A stretch of DNA of 64,000 nucleotides from Aphrophora alni (Eukaryota > Arthropoda > Insecta > Hemiptera > Aphrophoridae): positions 72,640,877 through 72,704,876 of the forward strand of contig OY740768.1 of the NCBI GenBank assembly GCA_963513935.1. Reading direction: 5' to 3'. Positions 27,255 to 41,100 of this stretch are shown here, piece after piece. Position 1 is the first letter of the stretch. Each line of letters opens with the position of its first letter. The translations under genes and the position numbers were made by a program. The notes under the pieces were generated by a model that saw only the letters and a list, made by a program, of their open reading frames with translations, did not search any database and was not told the DNA's origin.

Positions 27255-27610
27255 CGTGATTGTCATATCGATGGTGGAACCTCTGTTTTAATATAAGAAC
27301 TATTTTATATGGTACCGAGTTTTGGTATTTGGAAAATCATAAAATGTGTTTGGATAAGATTCAGATACAATCTACTCTAAAGTACTTAGTCACTGATTGT
27401 GGTGTGGGCGATAAGAAGGGTTATTTAGCTAAGAAGTTGGCTTACGAACAGTGAGATATTGGAACCGGTTAGTGAGTAGTGAGGAGAGAATTTTGTTAAC
27501 GTCCAGTTATCAGTATAAAATAATTAATATTGACAAAGCATCCTGAGCAGAAAGTGCTTTTGTTCACCCCTTTGGTTTTTGTTCATAATTGGATTGGGGT
27601 ATTTACAGGT
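27255..27610 (+). pseudogene. Non-LTR retrotransposon remnant: reverse transcriptase C-terminal region
   Basis: A plus-strand frame reads ILYGTEFWYLEN then LDKIQIQSTLKYLVTDCGVG. After a frameshift near 27430 it continues GLRTVRYWNRLVSSEERILL and TSSYQY. This order (LYGxExW, then a QxxFLRxL-like helix, then ELGxxxxxxRxxxYWxRL) is the usual thumb and post-RT region of several arthropod non-LTR elements. The catalytic YADD box would lie upstream and is not recognisable. The copy is dead (frameshift plus stops) and 5' truncated or eroded. Confidence 0.5.
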
Positions 27611-27619
27611 GAAATTGGG

Positions 27620-29248
27620 AATATGAAAAACCTAATCAAAAAGTAATAGACATGGGTGAACAAAATGTTTAATAAAACATTTCTTAGAAGAAATTACACC
27701 ACTGCTGCTATAAAACAAACATTTAAATTATAATGTTAAGGAAGTCTTTATGGTGTTTATTTGAATAATTCTTGAAGGAAAAAGACAGGAAATTATGTGG
27801 TTCAAGTTAGAGGTAATGAAGCTGAATGAGTTAAAGGAAAATAGTTAATTTGTGAATTGTGTTTGTTTGTAAGAGACAAAACTAATACTATTTAATAAAT
27901 TACTGCCTTGGTATATCACCTAATTTATAAATAATTTGGAAAAGTAATTTTGAATCTGTAAGGTCGATAAAATTAATACCAGTACTAATTAATGTGAGTC
28001 AAATAATCCTTTTTCTTCCTTTTCCCTCTTTTTTCAGTTATGTTTTCCCTTAAACTAAACCGAATTTATTCAAATGAAATATTGGGTATATTTTTGCTAT
28101 CTTCAGGGACTTATTCCTTTTTTCAATTTGGTAGTACCAACTATAAGCCTAAAACAAAAATCGAATTTTTTTAAATCGGCTCTAACATTTTGTTAAAATT
28201 TAACTCCTAAGTACACAAACAAAACGTAGTAGTCGCCATCTCTCAAAAATGCTGGTACTTGAGCTAACGGTAAAAACTTAAAAAAGAGGTTATTCTAAAA
28301 GACGGAAATTCCTCAAAAGTGACTCCATTGATTTCATTCCAATGTGTGAAATATGATAATTAGACCCAAACCAACGTGAATATTGCAAATAATAGAAAAT
28401 AATTTCCACTAAACGAAAAATAAACTTGACCTCAGTGTTCTCGTTCTAAACATAAATGTCATGAGATGAAATGAAGTCGTTATTATAAGACGAGTTTATG
28501 ATTAAAGTGATCCAAGTTTGGGCCTTATTTAAAGATATACTGTAAATATCATTTTAAAAATATAAAAAATATAAGACAGCATCCATGGTTGATTTAAACT
28601 GTTTTGTGACAAAACGACGAACAATAGTTTCTTTGATAGTATTTAGATTGTGACAGAATGTGTGAGAAATTTTGTGTAATGTTTTTACACCATGTTTTTA
28701 AATTTTAATTAGGAGATCATTTTTAATTGGTTGTGATTTTTTAACACGCTATATAAATTATTTAATTTTAAAATATAAATAAAGCATAATTTATTCAGAA
28801 AACTTCAATCGTGATTAATTCTGTGATTTCAGTTTCGGTCGTTTTTTTTTTCTTTTGAGTAATATCTAGGGTGAAAAGTCGCTGTTTTTGGCTTGCTTGT
28901 ATCAATTAATGAAAATTGTATAGAGACTTAAATTTGGTATATGGAATACTCATGCGCTCAAATAGAAAAACATTAAATTTTTTAACTTTTTAAACAACAA
29001 AATTTTTAATGGCTGCAAATTTAAACATATTTGCATCATAAGAGAGCAAGTGCAGTTCACAGCACACTAAATGAAATTATATATTCAATTCTGTATTAAG
29101 GAATATAATCTAACACAACAGACTTTACTAAAAAGCATTTAGAAATAACTACGTAATTGCAACTTGTGTAGCTTTATAAGTTGACCTACTATAGTAGTTG
29201 AATGTATTACACCTACACTTTTATTTTACTTTATGACGTAAATTGTAT
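27620..29248. other. Intronic stretch, no gene recognised
   Basis: AT-rich, no strong repeats or readable frames noticed. Confidence 0.55.
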
Positions 29249-29252
29249 TTAA

Positions 29253-30053
29253 CCCTAGATTACTACTCTTAGTTCATTGTTACGTGATCACTATTCATTC
29301 GTAAATTTTACTACTTTCTGTTTTTATTATTTTTTTTTTTTTTAAACTTTACTTTAGTGTTGACTATTTTTTATATTAAATCCTTTATTGTTTTTAAATG
29401 TTTTTAAAAATATTTAACAATAAACTCCTACATATTTTAACTGTAAAAAAATGTCTTTTACCACCACTACAAGTACGTTTTAAAAAATAATTAATCTGGG
29501 AAAAAAAATCGAAAAAAATATAAATATTATTTTATTGGAAAAATTAATCGGATATTCATAAAATACAACATTTATAAGTGTTTAATTTACATAAAAAGAG
29601 AAAAATGATTTACAATAACTTCATTAGGTAGAATGCCAAAAATGCCAAAATTAGAGTCCTGTCTTCACTGAGAATCACATTCCTTGCAGTGATTAATATA
29701 CAATTAGTAGCTAAATCAAACACTTTGAACTGTAAAATCACTATTTACACAATAAACTATTTACAACACTAAAAACTAACAATATAAAAACAATAATTTA
29801 CAAAAAAATTTAAATATTCTAACACTTAATAGTTAAAACTTTCGCAAACACTATTCTTTCGTAAAATATACGACGCGAGCTTGAGTACGGTAATAACGGT
29901 TCAACTTTGAGCTTAGCCGAAGTGACAGTGGCCTCTATTCACAATATCAGGAAGGTAAACAAAAAGACAGAGCGTGTACGTCTTTTGTCTACGAGTTCTC
30001 CGAATTTTACAAAGGGCGGGTAGTAATTTTTACGAATGAGTAGTGTTCTAGGG
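29253..30053. mobile_element. Non-autonomous piggyBac-type element (801 bp)
   Basis: The ends are CCCTAGATTACTA (left) and, on the other strand, CCCTAGAACACTA (right), both inside TTAA target duplications (29249-29252 and 30054-30057). CCCTAG ends with TTAA duplications are the signature of piggyBac. Inside each end is a 19-bp internal repeat, CATTCGTAAAWWTTACTAC. On the left it sits 30 bp from the 13-bp terminal repeat (29296-29314); on the right it sits only 2 bp away (30020-30038). The classic piggyBac element has the same asymmetry (19-bp internal repeats, spacers of 31 and 3 bp). There is no transposase frame in the interior, so mobility would depend on an enzyme encoded elsewhere. Confidence 0.9.
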
Positions 30054-33000
30054 TTAAGATTGACAACTACCATTGATCCTAACTCTTGAAACGTATTTTA
30101 CTCTTGTGGCAAATATATAATAATATTATCAACTTCGTTGCTTGAAATTCATTATAAAGAAATGTTGTTTTCTCCAATAAGGAAGAGGGTTGGCTTCCTC
30201 TTGGTGCATTCAACCCATATGTTAAAGAAACTTTGCCATACAGACTACAATATATTTACATCCTTTGCAATTCTTTATTGAACATTTCACAACCGTGACT
30301 TGTCCATGTTAGAATTCAGTTCTTAGCACAATGGACATTTGGCTTAAGTTAAAACGTTTTCCCTGTGCAGATCAGTTGGTAGGCAGTTACCTTCATTATA
30401 AAAACAAACAGCTCTCTCCCTTTTATTTCCACAATTATTGTCCAATGTTGAACCAGATCTTTACTTCAGAAGAGTACCTTACTGTCTCTGCAAAGTGTAC
30501 AAAGTGAAAAGAAAGAAAGTTTGTTTTCTTGGCAGTCTGCCTTTCAATGTGTTGATTGAGTGGACGTTACACTAATGGCGTTATCTGTTCCATTTCTTGC
30601 AAATGTGTCTCCTATCTTGTTTACTACAAGGCCTATATAATATACGTCTTATCAAGTTCTATCAGGAGTCTGATGTACATTACTGTATTACGGCCTATTC
30701 ATTAGACGATAATCTTCGGTAGCTTAATTTTAATGTTCCAAGGGAAGAAATATTGTAATCTCCAAATGAGTTGCTGTAATGCCACTCTCAGAGCACCCTT
30801 CTCAGGATTAAAGTTGAATTGTTTTAACTTATAGCCATAGAGCAATGAAGAGAAAATAACTGATCCAGCACACCCCTAACTATCCATCATTAATTAATGA
30901 GTATACAATCATTATTATTAATACACTATTAAGGATTATTAGTCTATAACTTTATGTTTTAGTTATCGTTATCTTTTAATTGACTTTTTATGTTAAGTCA
31001 AGATATGTATGTTACGGGTGAAAGTTTAGCGGATTTACAAAAAGAAAGTATAACTTCTACTTTTTTTAATTACGTTGTGGTGTTGTAGTAATCTGCCATT
31101 TAATTCCAACAAATTCTTTTGAGTTTTAAGCCTCTGGGATTTTACGGTTAATAGTTATATTTTCAACTATTTCCTGGTGTCCATATTAATGTCTTCTATT
31201 ATTAGTTTGTCCAAGGCCTTTAACTCAGCTTCTTTTAACACCTGTGATAAGTCTTGAATCATTTTATTTTAGAAAAATTAAAATAAGATACTTAAACATT
31301 TGTACATAATACCTATTAACAGTTTTGTTTAAATCATACACTATTATTCTCATTAAATATAAATGCATACCGTCAGTCAATATAGGCTTGATCATTAATT
31401 CTTCAATAGACTAACCTGGCGTGTCAGACGTGTCGTTTCGTATTATTTATAAATACCAGTTTTATCTTTGATATCAACGTTATTTTATTTGTAAAATAAC
31501 CAAATCTACCTTTCAGAAAAAATACAAATAGTCAAAACGTGACAAGAATTTAACCGTATTCATGTTTTACTTTTATTTATCAGCGATTTTAATTACTTTG
31601 AGCAACATAGAAATTTTAAATGTTTTTAAAATTTAAATTTAAATTAGTAATACTTTCAACTCTTCGAATCTGATTCATCACTTGGCTTAATTTCTTTAAC
31701 ACGTGACATGTCCTGATTGGCTTTTTTTAATTAAAATTGTTGTTAATTAATTCTCCGTTTAATTAAATGGAAATAGTTATTTTCTCACTATTGAATGCCA
31801 TCACCATTGGTATTTTGAATCTATGTTTGTTTCTTACTCGATTATGACCAAAAATAAACTCATTTCCTCACTACTTTTTCATGTTTCCCATTATATATAT
31901 ATAAAGTTTCATAAGATTTAATTATAATAATAATAATAAATTATCATTTATACAACAGTGAAACTAGTTAATTCCTCATGATTTCCTCTGAAACTTGATG
32001 TAACTTTATAAATGCGTCAATGTGAATTGCTGTATAACATAAAAAAATAGTCGAATCATTAAGATTTCAAATAACAAGGCCACCAGCCAACAAGCCCGAC
32101 TAGTTAGATGTTTTAAAATTTTCAGATAAGGCAGTCAGAGTTCAAGAATTATATACATCGATGGGCACATAATATTTACTATCACTATGATCCCAATGCA
32201 AATCACAAACACAATACAAGCAGCAATCAACCCTAAATCATTAATGTAACATATATTATTTCTTCGTGTAAGTGGTATTTCGTTCAAGTATATTGGTAGG
32301 TTTAATGTTGTTTACTGTAACTTCTTCATTTATAAATATTGTTATTTATCATGTGATATAGCCCTAGTTTTAAATAAAATATCAATAAACAATGAAATAA
32401 ATGTTGAATGAGAAAATGAACCCGGCTTCTAAATCTGGACCCCATTTCTAGCATATTTGTTTCCCTATAACTGACAAATTTCTATTTTGAAACATTTTGT
32501 ACCACCGCATGTTATATACAATAAAAGACGTTATAGCTATCCATTAGAGGTCGCGCTATTAATATCAAAGCTATTTAAGGCAGTCCCTCAGAAATAAATC
32601 CGCTTTCAATATAAAAGACCTAATACCACAAAGCAACCTTAATCTTGTTCTTTGGATAAATCGATGCAAACGACAGTCTCGAATAAAGAGTCAGCTAAAG
32701 AGATGTTACTACGCTCCAACAGCTTACAACGTTTCCTGTTCCTTTTATAGTATCAGTTTCTCTTAGAATGGTTATATCAGGTTCAGTCCTTTTGCTTTAG
32801 TAAAAATGTTATTATTCTGCGTTTACCTACTTTATATAACAACTATTGTGGAATTATTTTCATTATTCATCGTTTCGTACTTTGTGAATATCAATTAGGA
32901 CATCAGAGTACAATATGAAAGTTATATGTCCCCAGAGATAACTTTGATCATTAAAAATAATAATGAGGACGATTCTAAGAAAACAATAAATGAAATTAAA

Positions 33001-33990
33001 AGTAACAAAGAAGTTAATGACTTTGTGTTTTAAAATTGGCTTTGAAGTATCAATCTGCTTATGAAATGATAACATTCCAACAATACTTGGATTTTATTGA
33101 AAAATATTATATTTTCTAAACTTTGAACTTTAATTATTACTAAAAATCGCTTCTTATTTATAGTGCACATCACTATGAAATTCTCTCAACTTATTTCTTA
33201 TATATGAATTTACATACATATTCAATCACTAAAATGCATAAACTAATCTCATTAAAAAAATACTCTCATCCAACATGGAAAGTGTTAAATATAGTAGTAA
33301 CATAAATTTGGCCCTGAAAATATATTATTATTTTTATAACATAATTTAATACAACTCTCTTACCAATGTAGTGTTTCTGCATTTTATCAGTGTATAGAAA
33401 TTGAATCAGCTAGATTAATTAAAATTGTTCCACAGCGTTCGTCGAATGGGTTTCCATTTCACTAAATCAATATTGAATGTAAAATACTCATGTAAAAATC
33501 TGACATTTTCCATTTTTATATTGGGAAAAATATTCAGTTCAGAGATAGTGTATTGCGTTGTTTTATAGAATTATGGATGCAGTGATCTCTGGAATGTTTC
33601 CTCTAATGGTAAAGACAATAGCTGAAAAATAATTTAAATTTAGAGTAGTCTACTCTCGTATTGAAGTAAAATTTCGTAATGTAATATGGGAAACTCAGGT
33701 AATATTAAATGAGATATTTCATTTTAGATTTCATTTACAATGATTAATTATTCATTCGAGTACTAATGACTAATGAAAGGTATGTTTGTCCATGTATGTT
33801 CATGATTTTAGAAAAGAGGTTTGGAATCGGGATGCACTTGCTCCAGACTCTAAGAGAGGTGAGTCTGTCCTGAACCATGATTGTGGACAGACCTCAGTAC
33901 CCTTATGCATTACGTCTCTAACTTTAGCCCGAGTTAGCAGAGCACGTGTATAAGTAAAGTTGTGAAATAAATAGAGTTAAATATTTAAAC

Positions 33991-34015
33991 ATGTAACAAG
34001 AGATACTTGTTACAT
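33991..34015. repeat. Perfect 10-bp inverted arms (ATGTAACAAG / CTTGTTACAT)
   Basis: The arms are separated by AGATA. TGTTACATCACC to the right looks like the start of an LTR. AATAAATAG...ATGTAACA to the left looks like the polyadenylation-signal and end part of one. No matching opposite ends, primer-binding site or target duplication was found, so an LTR origin is only a possibility. Confidence 0.5.
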
Positions 34016-35436
34016 CACCCCCCACCACAGCAACAGAGTCGGTCTCTCAATTATGCGTTAAGTGTTTATTGGTAATTTTGGTAACAAGTTTGGCAATCCC
34101 AATTACACACCTTAACCTGATTTGTATAAAACTCCATTTAATACGCTTTGATCTTCAATCTTCGTGACTTTGTTTAAAACATTAAATCAAGTTAAATATT
34201 TCAATCAGTTTATTTTTATTTCACCCTATCTTTTCCCGAGGGACTTACGCCGCCTGCCGTCTCGACATCCTCAACAAACACCAGGAGACACGCCATCGCC
34301 CTGGAACTCCAGTAAGTTCAACCCAACAGAGAGGAGCCCGTCACATTTACCCACTAATATATAGGCAATTATCTCATCATTTAGTGATATTCTCATCATT
34401 AAACCAATTGTTAATAAAGAATCAGAGTGGTAAAGAGTGTAAAATATGTTAAGGGAAAAGTAATAGTAACACAGTTAGAAAGTCAGGACTTAATAACAAC
34501 TCTTCACTCTCTACACTGTCTTCTATTTTCAGGGAGCATAAGTGACTCTTCAGACAGGTGTAGTAATCTAACTAAATAAACGGAATTTCCACCTAAAGAA
34601 ACGCTTTCGAAAAAAAATGAGAGACGTCCGGCACATGAAAATAAACTTTATAATATTATATAAATTAATAATAAGTATTATAACATATTTAACATTAGTA
34701 ATTTTAATTGTAATTAATACTTAAGTTTTTTGTTAACATTAAGACGTATAAATTTATTTTATATATTAGGAAAAGCAGTAGGCCTAGGTAAAAAGGAGCT
34801 CCAAGAATATAAATAGGATCTGAGAAATACCATTTCCTATAACTTAGACAATAATGTTAAGTAATCCCTTTATTTTAAATTCAGTTTTCTATACGTATGG
34901 AAATACTTATGGCAATACTTATGGAAATAATTAGAAAAGTGTTGGCATTTCTTTAATTTAGATAATTTCATCATTATTAAGGGCCCTTAATCACGGTCAA
35001 ATTTCAAATAAAATTGTGTACATCTTAAAATAGCCCATAAAATAGTTGTATCTGCAATTTGTTTCAACTTATATGAAAATGGATTTTGTTCGATTTAATT
35101 GCAGAGCTCTGAATTAAGTTATGTTGAGTACTCATTCTCTGCCTCGTCACCATATGTTACCAATTGAAGAATCTACTTACATATATATATTCACACACAC
35201 ATAAGAAAGTAAAATAAATCTACATAAGATACATTTTGATATTGTATCTGAAACAAGGATATGACGGCACAGCACAGGTGGGAATAACAAAGTTTCACTT
35301 TGGCTGTCAAATCAACAATCATAACTTGCCAAGAAGTTAAATAACGTTATTCCCATGATAAAACTGATATTATTAAACTACCATTTCATTATAGAATTTC
35401 AAATACAGAACTTACTTATCTCCCAGTTATTTCATT

Positions 35437-35479
35437 GACTTAAGAAGTTTTTAATTAAGAAATAAAAACTTCTTAAGTC
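35437..35479. repeat. Perfect hairpin, 16-bp arms with an 11-nt loop
   Basis: GACTTAAGAAGTTTTT (35437-35452) is the exact reverse complement of 35464-35479. It is a strong palindrome for its length, with no known element attached. Confidence 0.9.
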
Positions 35480-37984
35480 GTCAAAGTAAATTGAAGGGCT
35501 AATGCATATAATACTGCAATACAAAGGACAATAATACTGAAATAATAGGACAAACAAATTTACAAGATCATTATTCATTAAAAATAGCTAGTTTCATTGT
35601 ATGCAAAGGTTTCTTACAATGTTAAGTCACGTCAATGGTCTATTTATTAAATTTCTAATATTGTAAATTAATAAAATTGCTACTCTTTATAAAAGTCTGA
35701 TATAGATATAAATGCATGATATTATTAATTCCATAAATTTTATTATAATCAAGATAAATTCTATAAAAATCGGGTCTTATGGTAATACAATACTCAACAA
35801 TAGGTAAAGCTATTGTATCAAAGTTTCACTGTTGTTGATTTAAAAGTACTTTACTTACTTGTCTTTTAACACGAAAAATTGTGAGAAGTTGATTCTAATC
35901 ATAAAATAATAAAATGGGATCGGTACAGGAATGCCAACAGTATTGAATTACATGGCTAAGTTTAAACTAAACATTAAATTAATCCACTTCTAAATTCAAT
36001 TTAAAAATATAAAACAAGTTTTAAAGTAACGTTGAATTAAGGTAACGATTAAATTTAATCTGGATTAATTTCAACTTTGTTTAAACTTTACTTGAAATGT
36101 CTATATGTAAATGGTATCCACTGTAATGAGTGATTAAAAATGCTTGTTATTAGTGAACAAAACTTAACATCAACAAAATGTAGCTTAACTGTTAGCCGTA
36201 CATATTAAATGATGCAAAATCACGACTATGGATGATGAAGCAGATTATTAGATACTCATGTGTGAGTGATAAGAGAGATAAGGCAGTTGTTTATTCAGTA
36301 ATGCTTCACGTTACATAAAAGAATTCTAGGAATGATTATATTCTGTGCTTGGAATATGATGTATTTTGTATGTGTTTAACATTACTTATTACAAACAACT
36401 CTCATTGAGTATTTATTACATTAAATAATAGAACTAAAAAGAAAAGAAAAATTATATCAGCACGCAACTACGATAAGCTGGCGTGGGTTAAACTAATTTC
36501 TAAATTTAGATCATCCACGGATAAAAACCATCAACAGTAAATTCTTTATATTATAATTATCCTTCTGTATTTACTATAATTTATTTATTTGTTTCTTAAA
36601 CCATATCATTTAGTTTATTTGAAATAAAGTGAATATCTTAACAGTTACAAGTATTTAATAAAAATTATTTTAGACAAATGGTACTTGATCATTTTAATAA
36701 CAAATTTAACAAAATCATTGAGCCGACTTTGATAAATTTGCATTTTGTATAAAGAACAGTCCACATGTTTCGGCAGCATGGTTCAGTACTGAGTAAAAAA
36801 CTCGTGCCGAAAACCACTTTTTTATATTCAGGATATCAGAAAGGATATTTCCATAAAAATTCAACTAAAAATCATTTTCCCCGTCACAAAATCATATAGT
36901 ACATATAGAAGAAAGGAAAATTTATACAAGTTTAGAGATATGATTAAATATGTTCCTATTCTACAAATTTTAAAATCAATTAAAATTTAGATTATATCTG
37001 AATCAGACGTCACAAGACATAAGAAACATTACACTTTACAGGCAACAAAACAGATATACCCACTATAAATCTCGAGTCAAGTTTTTTTTTTTTGTCAACA
37101 CAATACTTTCTATCTAGGTATACGTTGTGTATGTTAGAAAGTAAACAAATATATATTTGAAACACCGAAAGAGCAAAGCGAGTGGAAACTATTAAATAAA
37201 TTCAGATTCAATAAATCTGTGAAAAAGTTGATTTTTTTGTTTACTGTATGTACCAATATTAAGTTAAGGTTATATTTTTTGAAAAAATAAATTAGTTCTA
37301 AAAATATAGAAATATTTAAAATTAACGATTTACCATGAATTTTAGACGTACAGGCCAAATTCAATTACTACCGTTTCTTTTTTATCTGCTTTATTCTTAG
37401 TTGCGTTCTTTAAAATTAGTGGTATTCCAAAGTGTATTCTAACTATCATTTTGTATTACCAATGTGCAATACCATTTTAAGGCAGAGAAACTGGAAATTA
37501 ACTCGTTTCCTATGCATTGTAACATGAAATGTTAGGAAAGCAAAATATATTGTTTCCTTATTGTAACAATAGAAAATCTCAATGTTAAAAATATGAGTAT
37601 CTGTTATACAAAAACATTTTTTCTACCAAGAAAGATGGCATAAGTAATTACACAAATTAGGGCAGGAATTTAACTATTCCTAAAGTTCTGCTGCAAAAGC
37701 TAATTTTTCTTATCGAAAATTCACCTAAAACATTAGTGTTACTAACTAATCTAAAAGTTCATCTAAAAATAGGGTCTGAATCAATATTTTAACTTCAATG
37801 TCAATCTGTTTGGAGTTTTATACGTCGTGGTTATATGACTTAAAATGGCACCACTTGTAGCTCAATGTTTTTATGGCTTGTTGAATTTAAATTAGTGGGT
37901 ACAGGTCAATTTTGTCTTGTACTTACAAACAAAATACACTACAGACAAGACTATTATCGTTGGTGTAATCAGAAACTGGATATG

Positions 37985-38160
37985 TGGACAAAAGTCAATT
38001 CACAGGCCGACCACACACATCAGACGTTAATGTGGAGCGTTTGAGGAAGATATTCTTACATAACCCCAAAAAGTCTATCTCATCACTCAGTTTGTAACTT
38101 TGTATTCTTAAGTCAATTGTTGATCAACAGAAGATCCTCATTTTGAAACTTACCAGGTAA
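37985..38160 (+). pseudogene. Mariner-type DDE transposase remnant (N-terminal helix-turn-helix part)
   Basis: The plus-strand frame reads GRPHTSDVNVERLRKIFLHN then PKKSISSLSL, a stop, LCILKSIVDQQ. Arthropod transposases of this type carry SGRPxTSxENVExVRexFxxSPxKSIRRASxELxIxxSTV, a linker followed by a helix-turn-helix. The internal stop (TAA) and the loss of RRAS show that it is dead. A C-terminal piece of the same kind of protein lies about 3.2 kb downstream in the same orientation (41390-41690). Confidence 0.65.
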
Positions 38161-38164
38161 TATA

Positions 38165-41100
38165 AAAAATTTCGTTATTGTCTGTATCTTTTGGCGTAAA
38201 AATTAATAATTTACCTAAACAATAAGCTTCATTATTTTATCTCGACATCACTAACATCTTTTTACTCTGTATAATCATTAACTATCAAAGTTCGAAAGTT
38301 AAATTAATATTACAAAAAAAAAAAAAAAAAAAAAAAACAATTCCTTTGAAACAATAACAGAAACACGGCATCACGATATCATTGTTTGAAAAATATTGAA
38401 ATCCCGAAAGTTTGGAAACAATTTTTGAATTTAGGTGTTAATATCATATAATTTTAACAGGATTAAGAAATATTATGATTGCAGGACATGGTAATTAAGT
38501 TATTACTTTGTATTGAAAGGTTTACGTTGTTATAAACATATGTGTAACAGGACTTGGTGCAGTATCGATTTCGCTAGAAACGCTACGCTGCAGTTACCAA
38601 CTGTAATCGTTATTTGACGAACATTTCAAATTATTATCATGCGAAGTTAAAGAACAATATATATATATATTTTTTTAAATTGTAAACCATTACAAATTTA
38701 AGATCTACACAAGTTAGCATTCTTACGCAAATAAAATTGTAATGGAACGTCAAATTTTATTTGTCATCTCTCCGTTCGGAATCAAAATTATTCGTGAATG
38801 CAGTCTTAAGGAGGAGCTGAATATTTAAAATTTATCCAGAATAAATTATCTAATTTGAGTAAAATGTTAAAAGTTATTACCCAACCTAATGTGTAAGTAC
38901 TTTATAAAGATTTAGTTTTTATGCAATTTAACGATCTACTTTTCTTTAAAAAAACACATGTTTAAAAGGAAATTACAGTTTGAAAGTAAATATACCGGAA
39001 CAAAAGGAAACAAAAGGTAATCAGAGTTAGTTTCTAATTTTGCCAATAAAATCACGAAACATTTATTTGGATCATAAGTCTTCACTTTTCATTTTACTAC
39101 AGTTGTTTTTAATGTTTTGCGAATATAAGAGTATATAATTTCACCAGCCTTTCAAGAAGCTTAAATATTAATACTTACGTAACTAGCCACTACCTTTAAT
39201 TTTCTCGCATATAAGAACAACTATAACGTGGTGGTACGTTATTTAAATAATACCTGAAACATTATGAATGATTTGTAACTTCAAAACTAAGGTCAATTTA
39301 AATATTCCATTGCTTTAAAATTTATTTTGACCTGAGCTTACTTTATAATTTAAAATGGTTAGGGATTTTATATTTAAATAATTAAGATGTTCCACAAATG
39401 AAGAAAGTTTAATACATTCGGAATTTAATAACCTTCAGAATTTTTAAGCTCCAATACGTCTTGACGAATTATCGTACATGGTACTGTAATATAGTTTGTG
39501 ATAAATTATTTTTTATGAATTTAATTTGTTTAAAAAAAAGAAAGATGGAACGTTAAATTACATAAAAACTAAATCTTTATGTGGTATTTACTTTTATATA
39601 TTGTAATTAATAATTGTTTCAGTTAACTGTACAATTTACAGCTCAACTTCTAACCTACAGAACTACATATTGCTCATGTACAGAAAGGTTGAAATGTTTC
39701 GTATGCTTTATTACAATTATGATCATGGCTTATATTTTACAAGAGTTGGGTAATGTAGTGTATATTTTGATATAATTGTTATCTAACAAGATTGTCGTTT
39801 GTTTAATTCATATACAACCACCATTTTTTTTTTCTTATTTCATCATTTCAATATTTGTTTGTTTGTCTTTTAGAACCTAACGCCTTCAAGTGAGATTGAA
39901 CCTATTAAACTTGACACTACTAAATACGAATCGCAGCAAACTATAAGAGCACTCATTATGACACGCCACCTACTCTCGTTTTGTTAATGTTTATAGCTTT
40001 TAAAGCAAACGTAGGTGAGTGTGTCTGACAAAATAATGAAAACAACAAAAAAGAAACGATTTGTTATTCTTAAATTCGACGCCAACTATATACGAATTGA
40101 ATCTACTAGAAAACCTGTAAGAAGTATCACTTGTAATAATATAAAATGTAACACATTCTCCCTTATAATAATAATGCGTAATGATACTTTGGTATGAGAA
40201 ATACAGTTGTATGTATTTATTTAACTACTTTATTTCAACATTTTATTTTCAAAGTAAAGAAGTTGGTAATTTAAAATAATTATAATAGTTAGCTTTTGAA
40301 AATGTTGTAAAACTATACTTTTTTTTACAATCTATTCATTAATCGTACGCATACTAATTTGAGGTGCATTTTATTACTGTTAATCGAACTTAACCATTAA
40401 ACGAAATATGATTTTTCACTTTTATTATTGTTATAAACTAAACTTTTATTATTATTTAATTAGTATGGAAACTCCCTCAAAGTCAAGGGTAGGCCGTTAT
40501 TGTTTTTATATCGCAACATGTGCAAAAATACAATTATTTTTAACAAATAACATCAATAATCTGTTTACATAAATATTATGCCTTTTAGTTTATAATCTTT
40601 ATGCGTTTTCCCAAATGGACTAAATGTGAATGCAAAATTTCTAATCCCTTAAATTTTTATTTTGTTTGTTTTATTCCATATATAAACATTATTCAATTTG
40701 AGGCAGTCAGGACGAGTAGAAAGAAGTTTAAACTGAATTTTAGGTGTTGTGGAAGTGTGAAGAGTGAATCCTTGAAGAACCTTGGCTTAAAAGTTACTTT
40801 AATGCACTTCCTAAAGATGTCACATCTTTATCCTTCGATCAAAGTAAAGTGGGAATGTCAACTTGTCTCCTATAAAGAGATAAGTTAACAAAAGATAAGG
40901 CACGTGTTATAATCATTTGCTTCTGGTTGTTTACTTCATGAAATATCAACTTAATTATGGTAGCTATTGAGAAATGTTTTTACTAATCCAGTATGTACAG
41001 GGCAAGTTTTGTAATCATTAAAAAAAAAATTTTGTTAATTGATCTTCATTTATAATGGCATCATTAAACCGATAAAGTGATTTTCAACATGTCGTCCGTC

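Larger units (their letters stand above)
30058..37970. other. Intronic stretch with no host gene recognised
   Basis: The first 800 bp (30060-30860) are less AT-rich and non-repetitive but without an open frame. Later come a GC-richer segment with an LTR-like palindrome (33780-34350), a perfect hairpin (35437-35479) and a short Penelope-like motif (36755-36800). Confidence 0.5.

Noticed and set aside
39860..39990. Plus-strand exon candidate after TTTTAG (PSSEIEPIKLDTTKYES...)
   Set aside because: Open for about 38 codons only, with no convincing donor, no recognisable domain and on the strand opposite to the host gene.
40601..40888. 95-codon plus-strand open frame as a gene
   Set aside because: No domain, no splice context and no homologue that I can recognise; a frame of this length can occur by chance in 64 kb.
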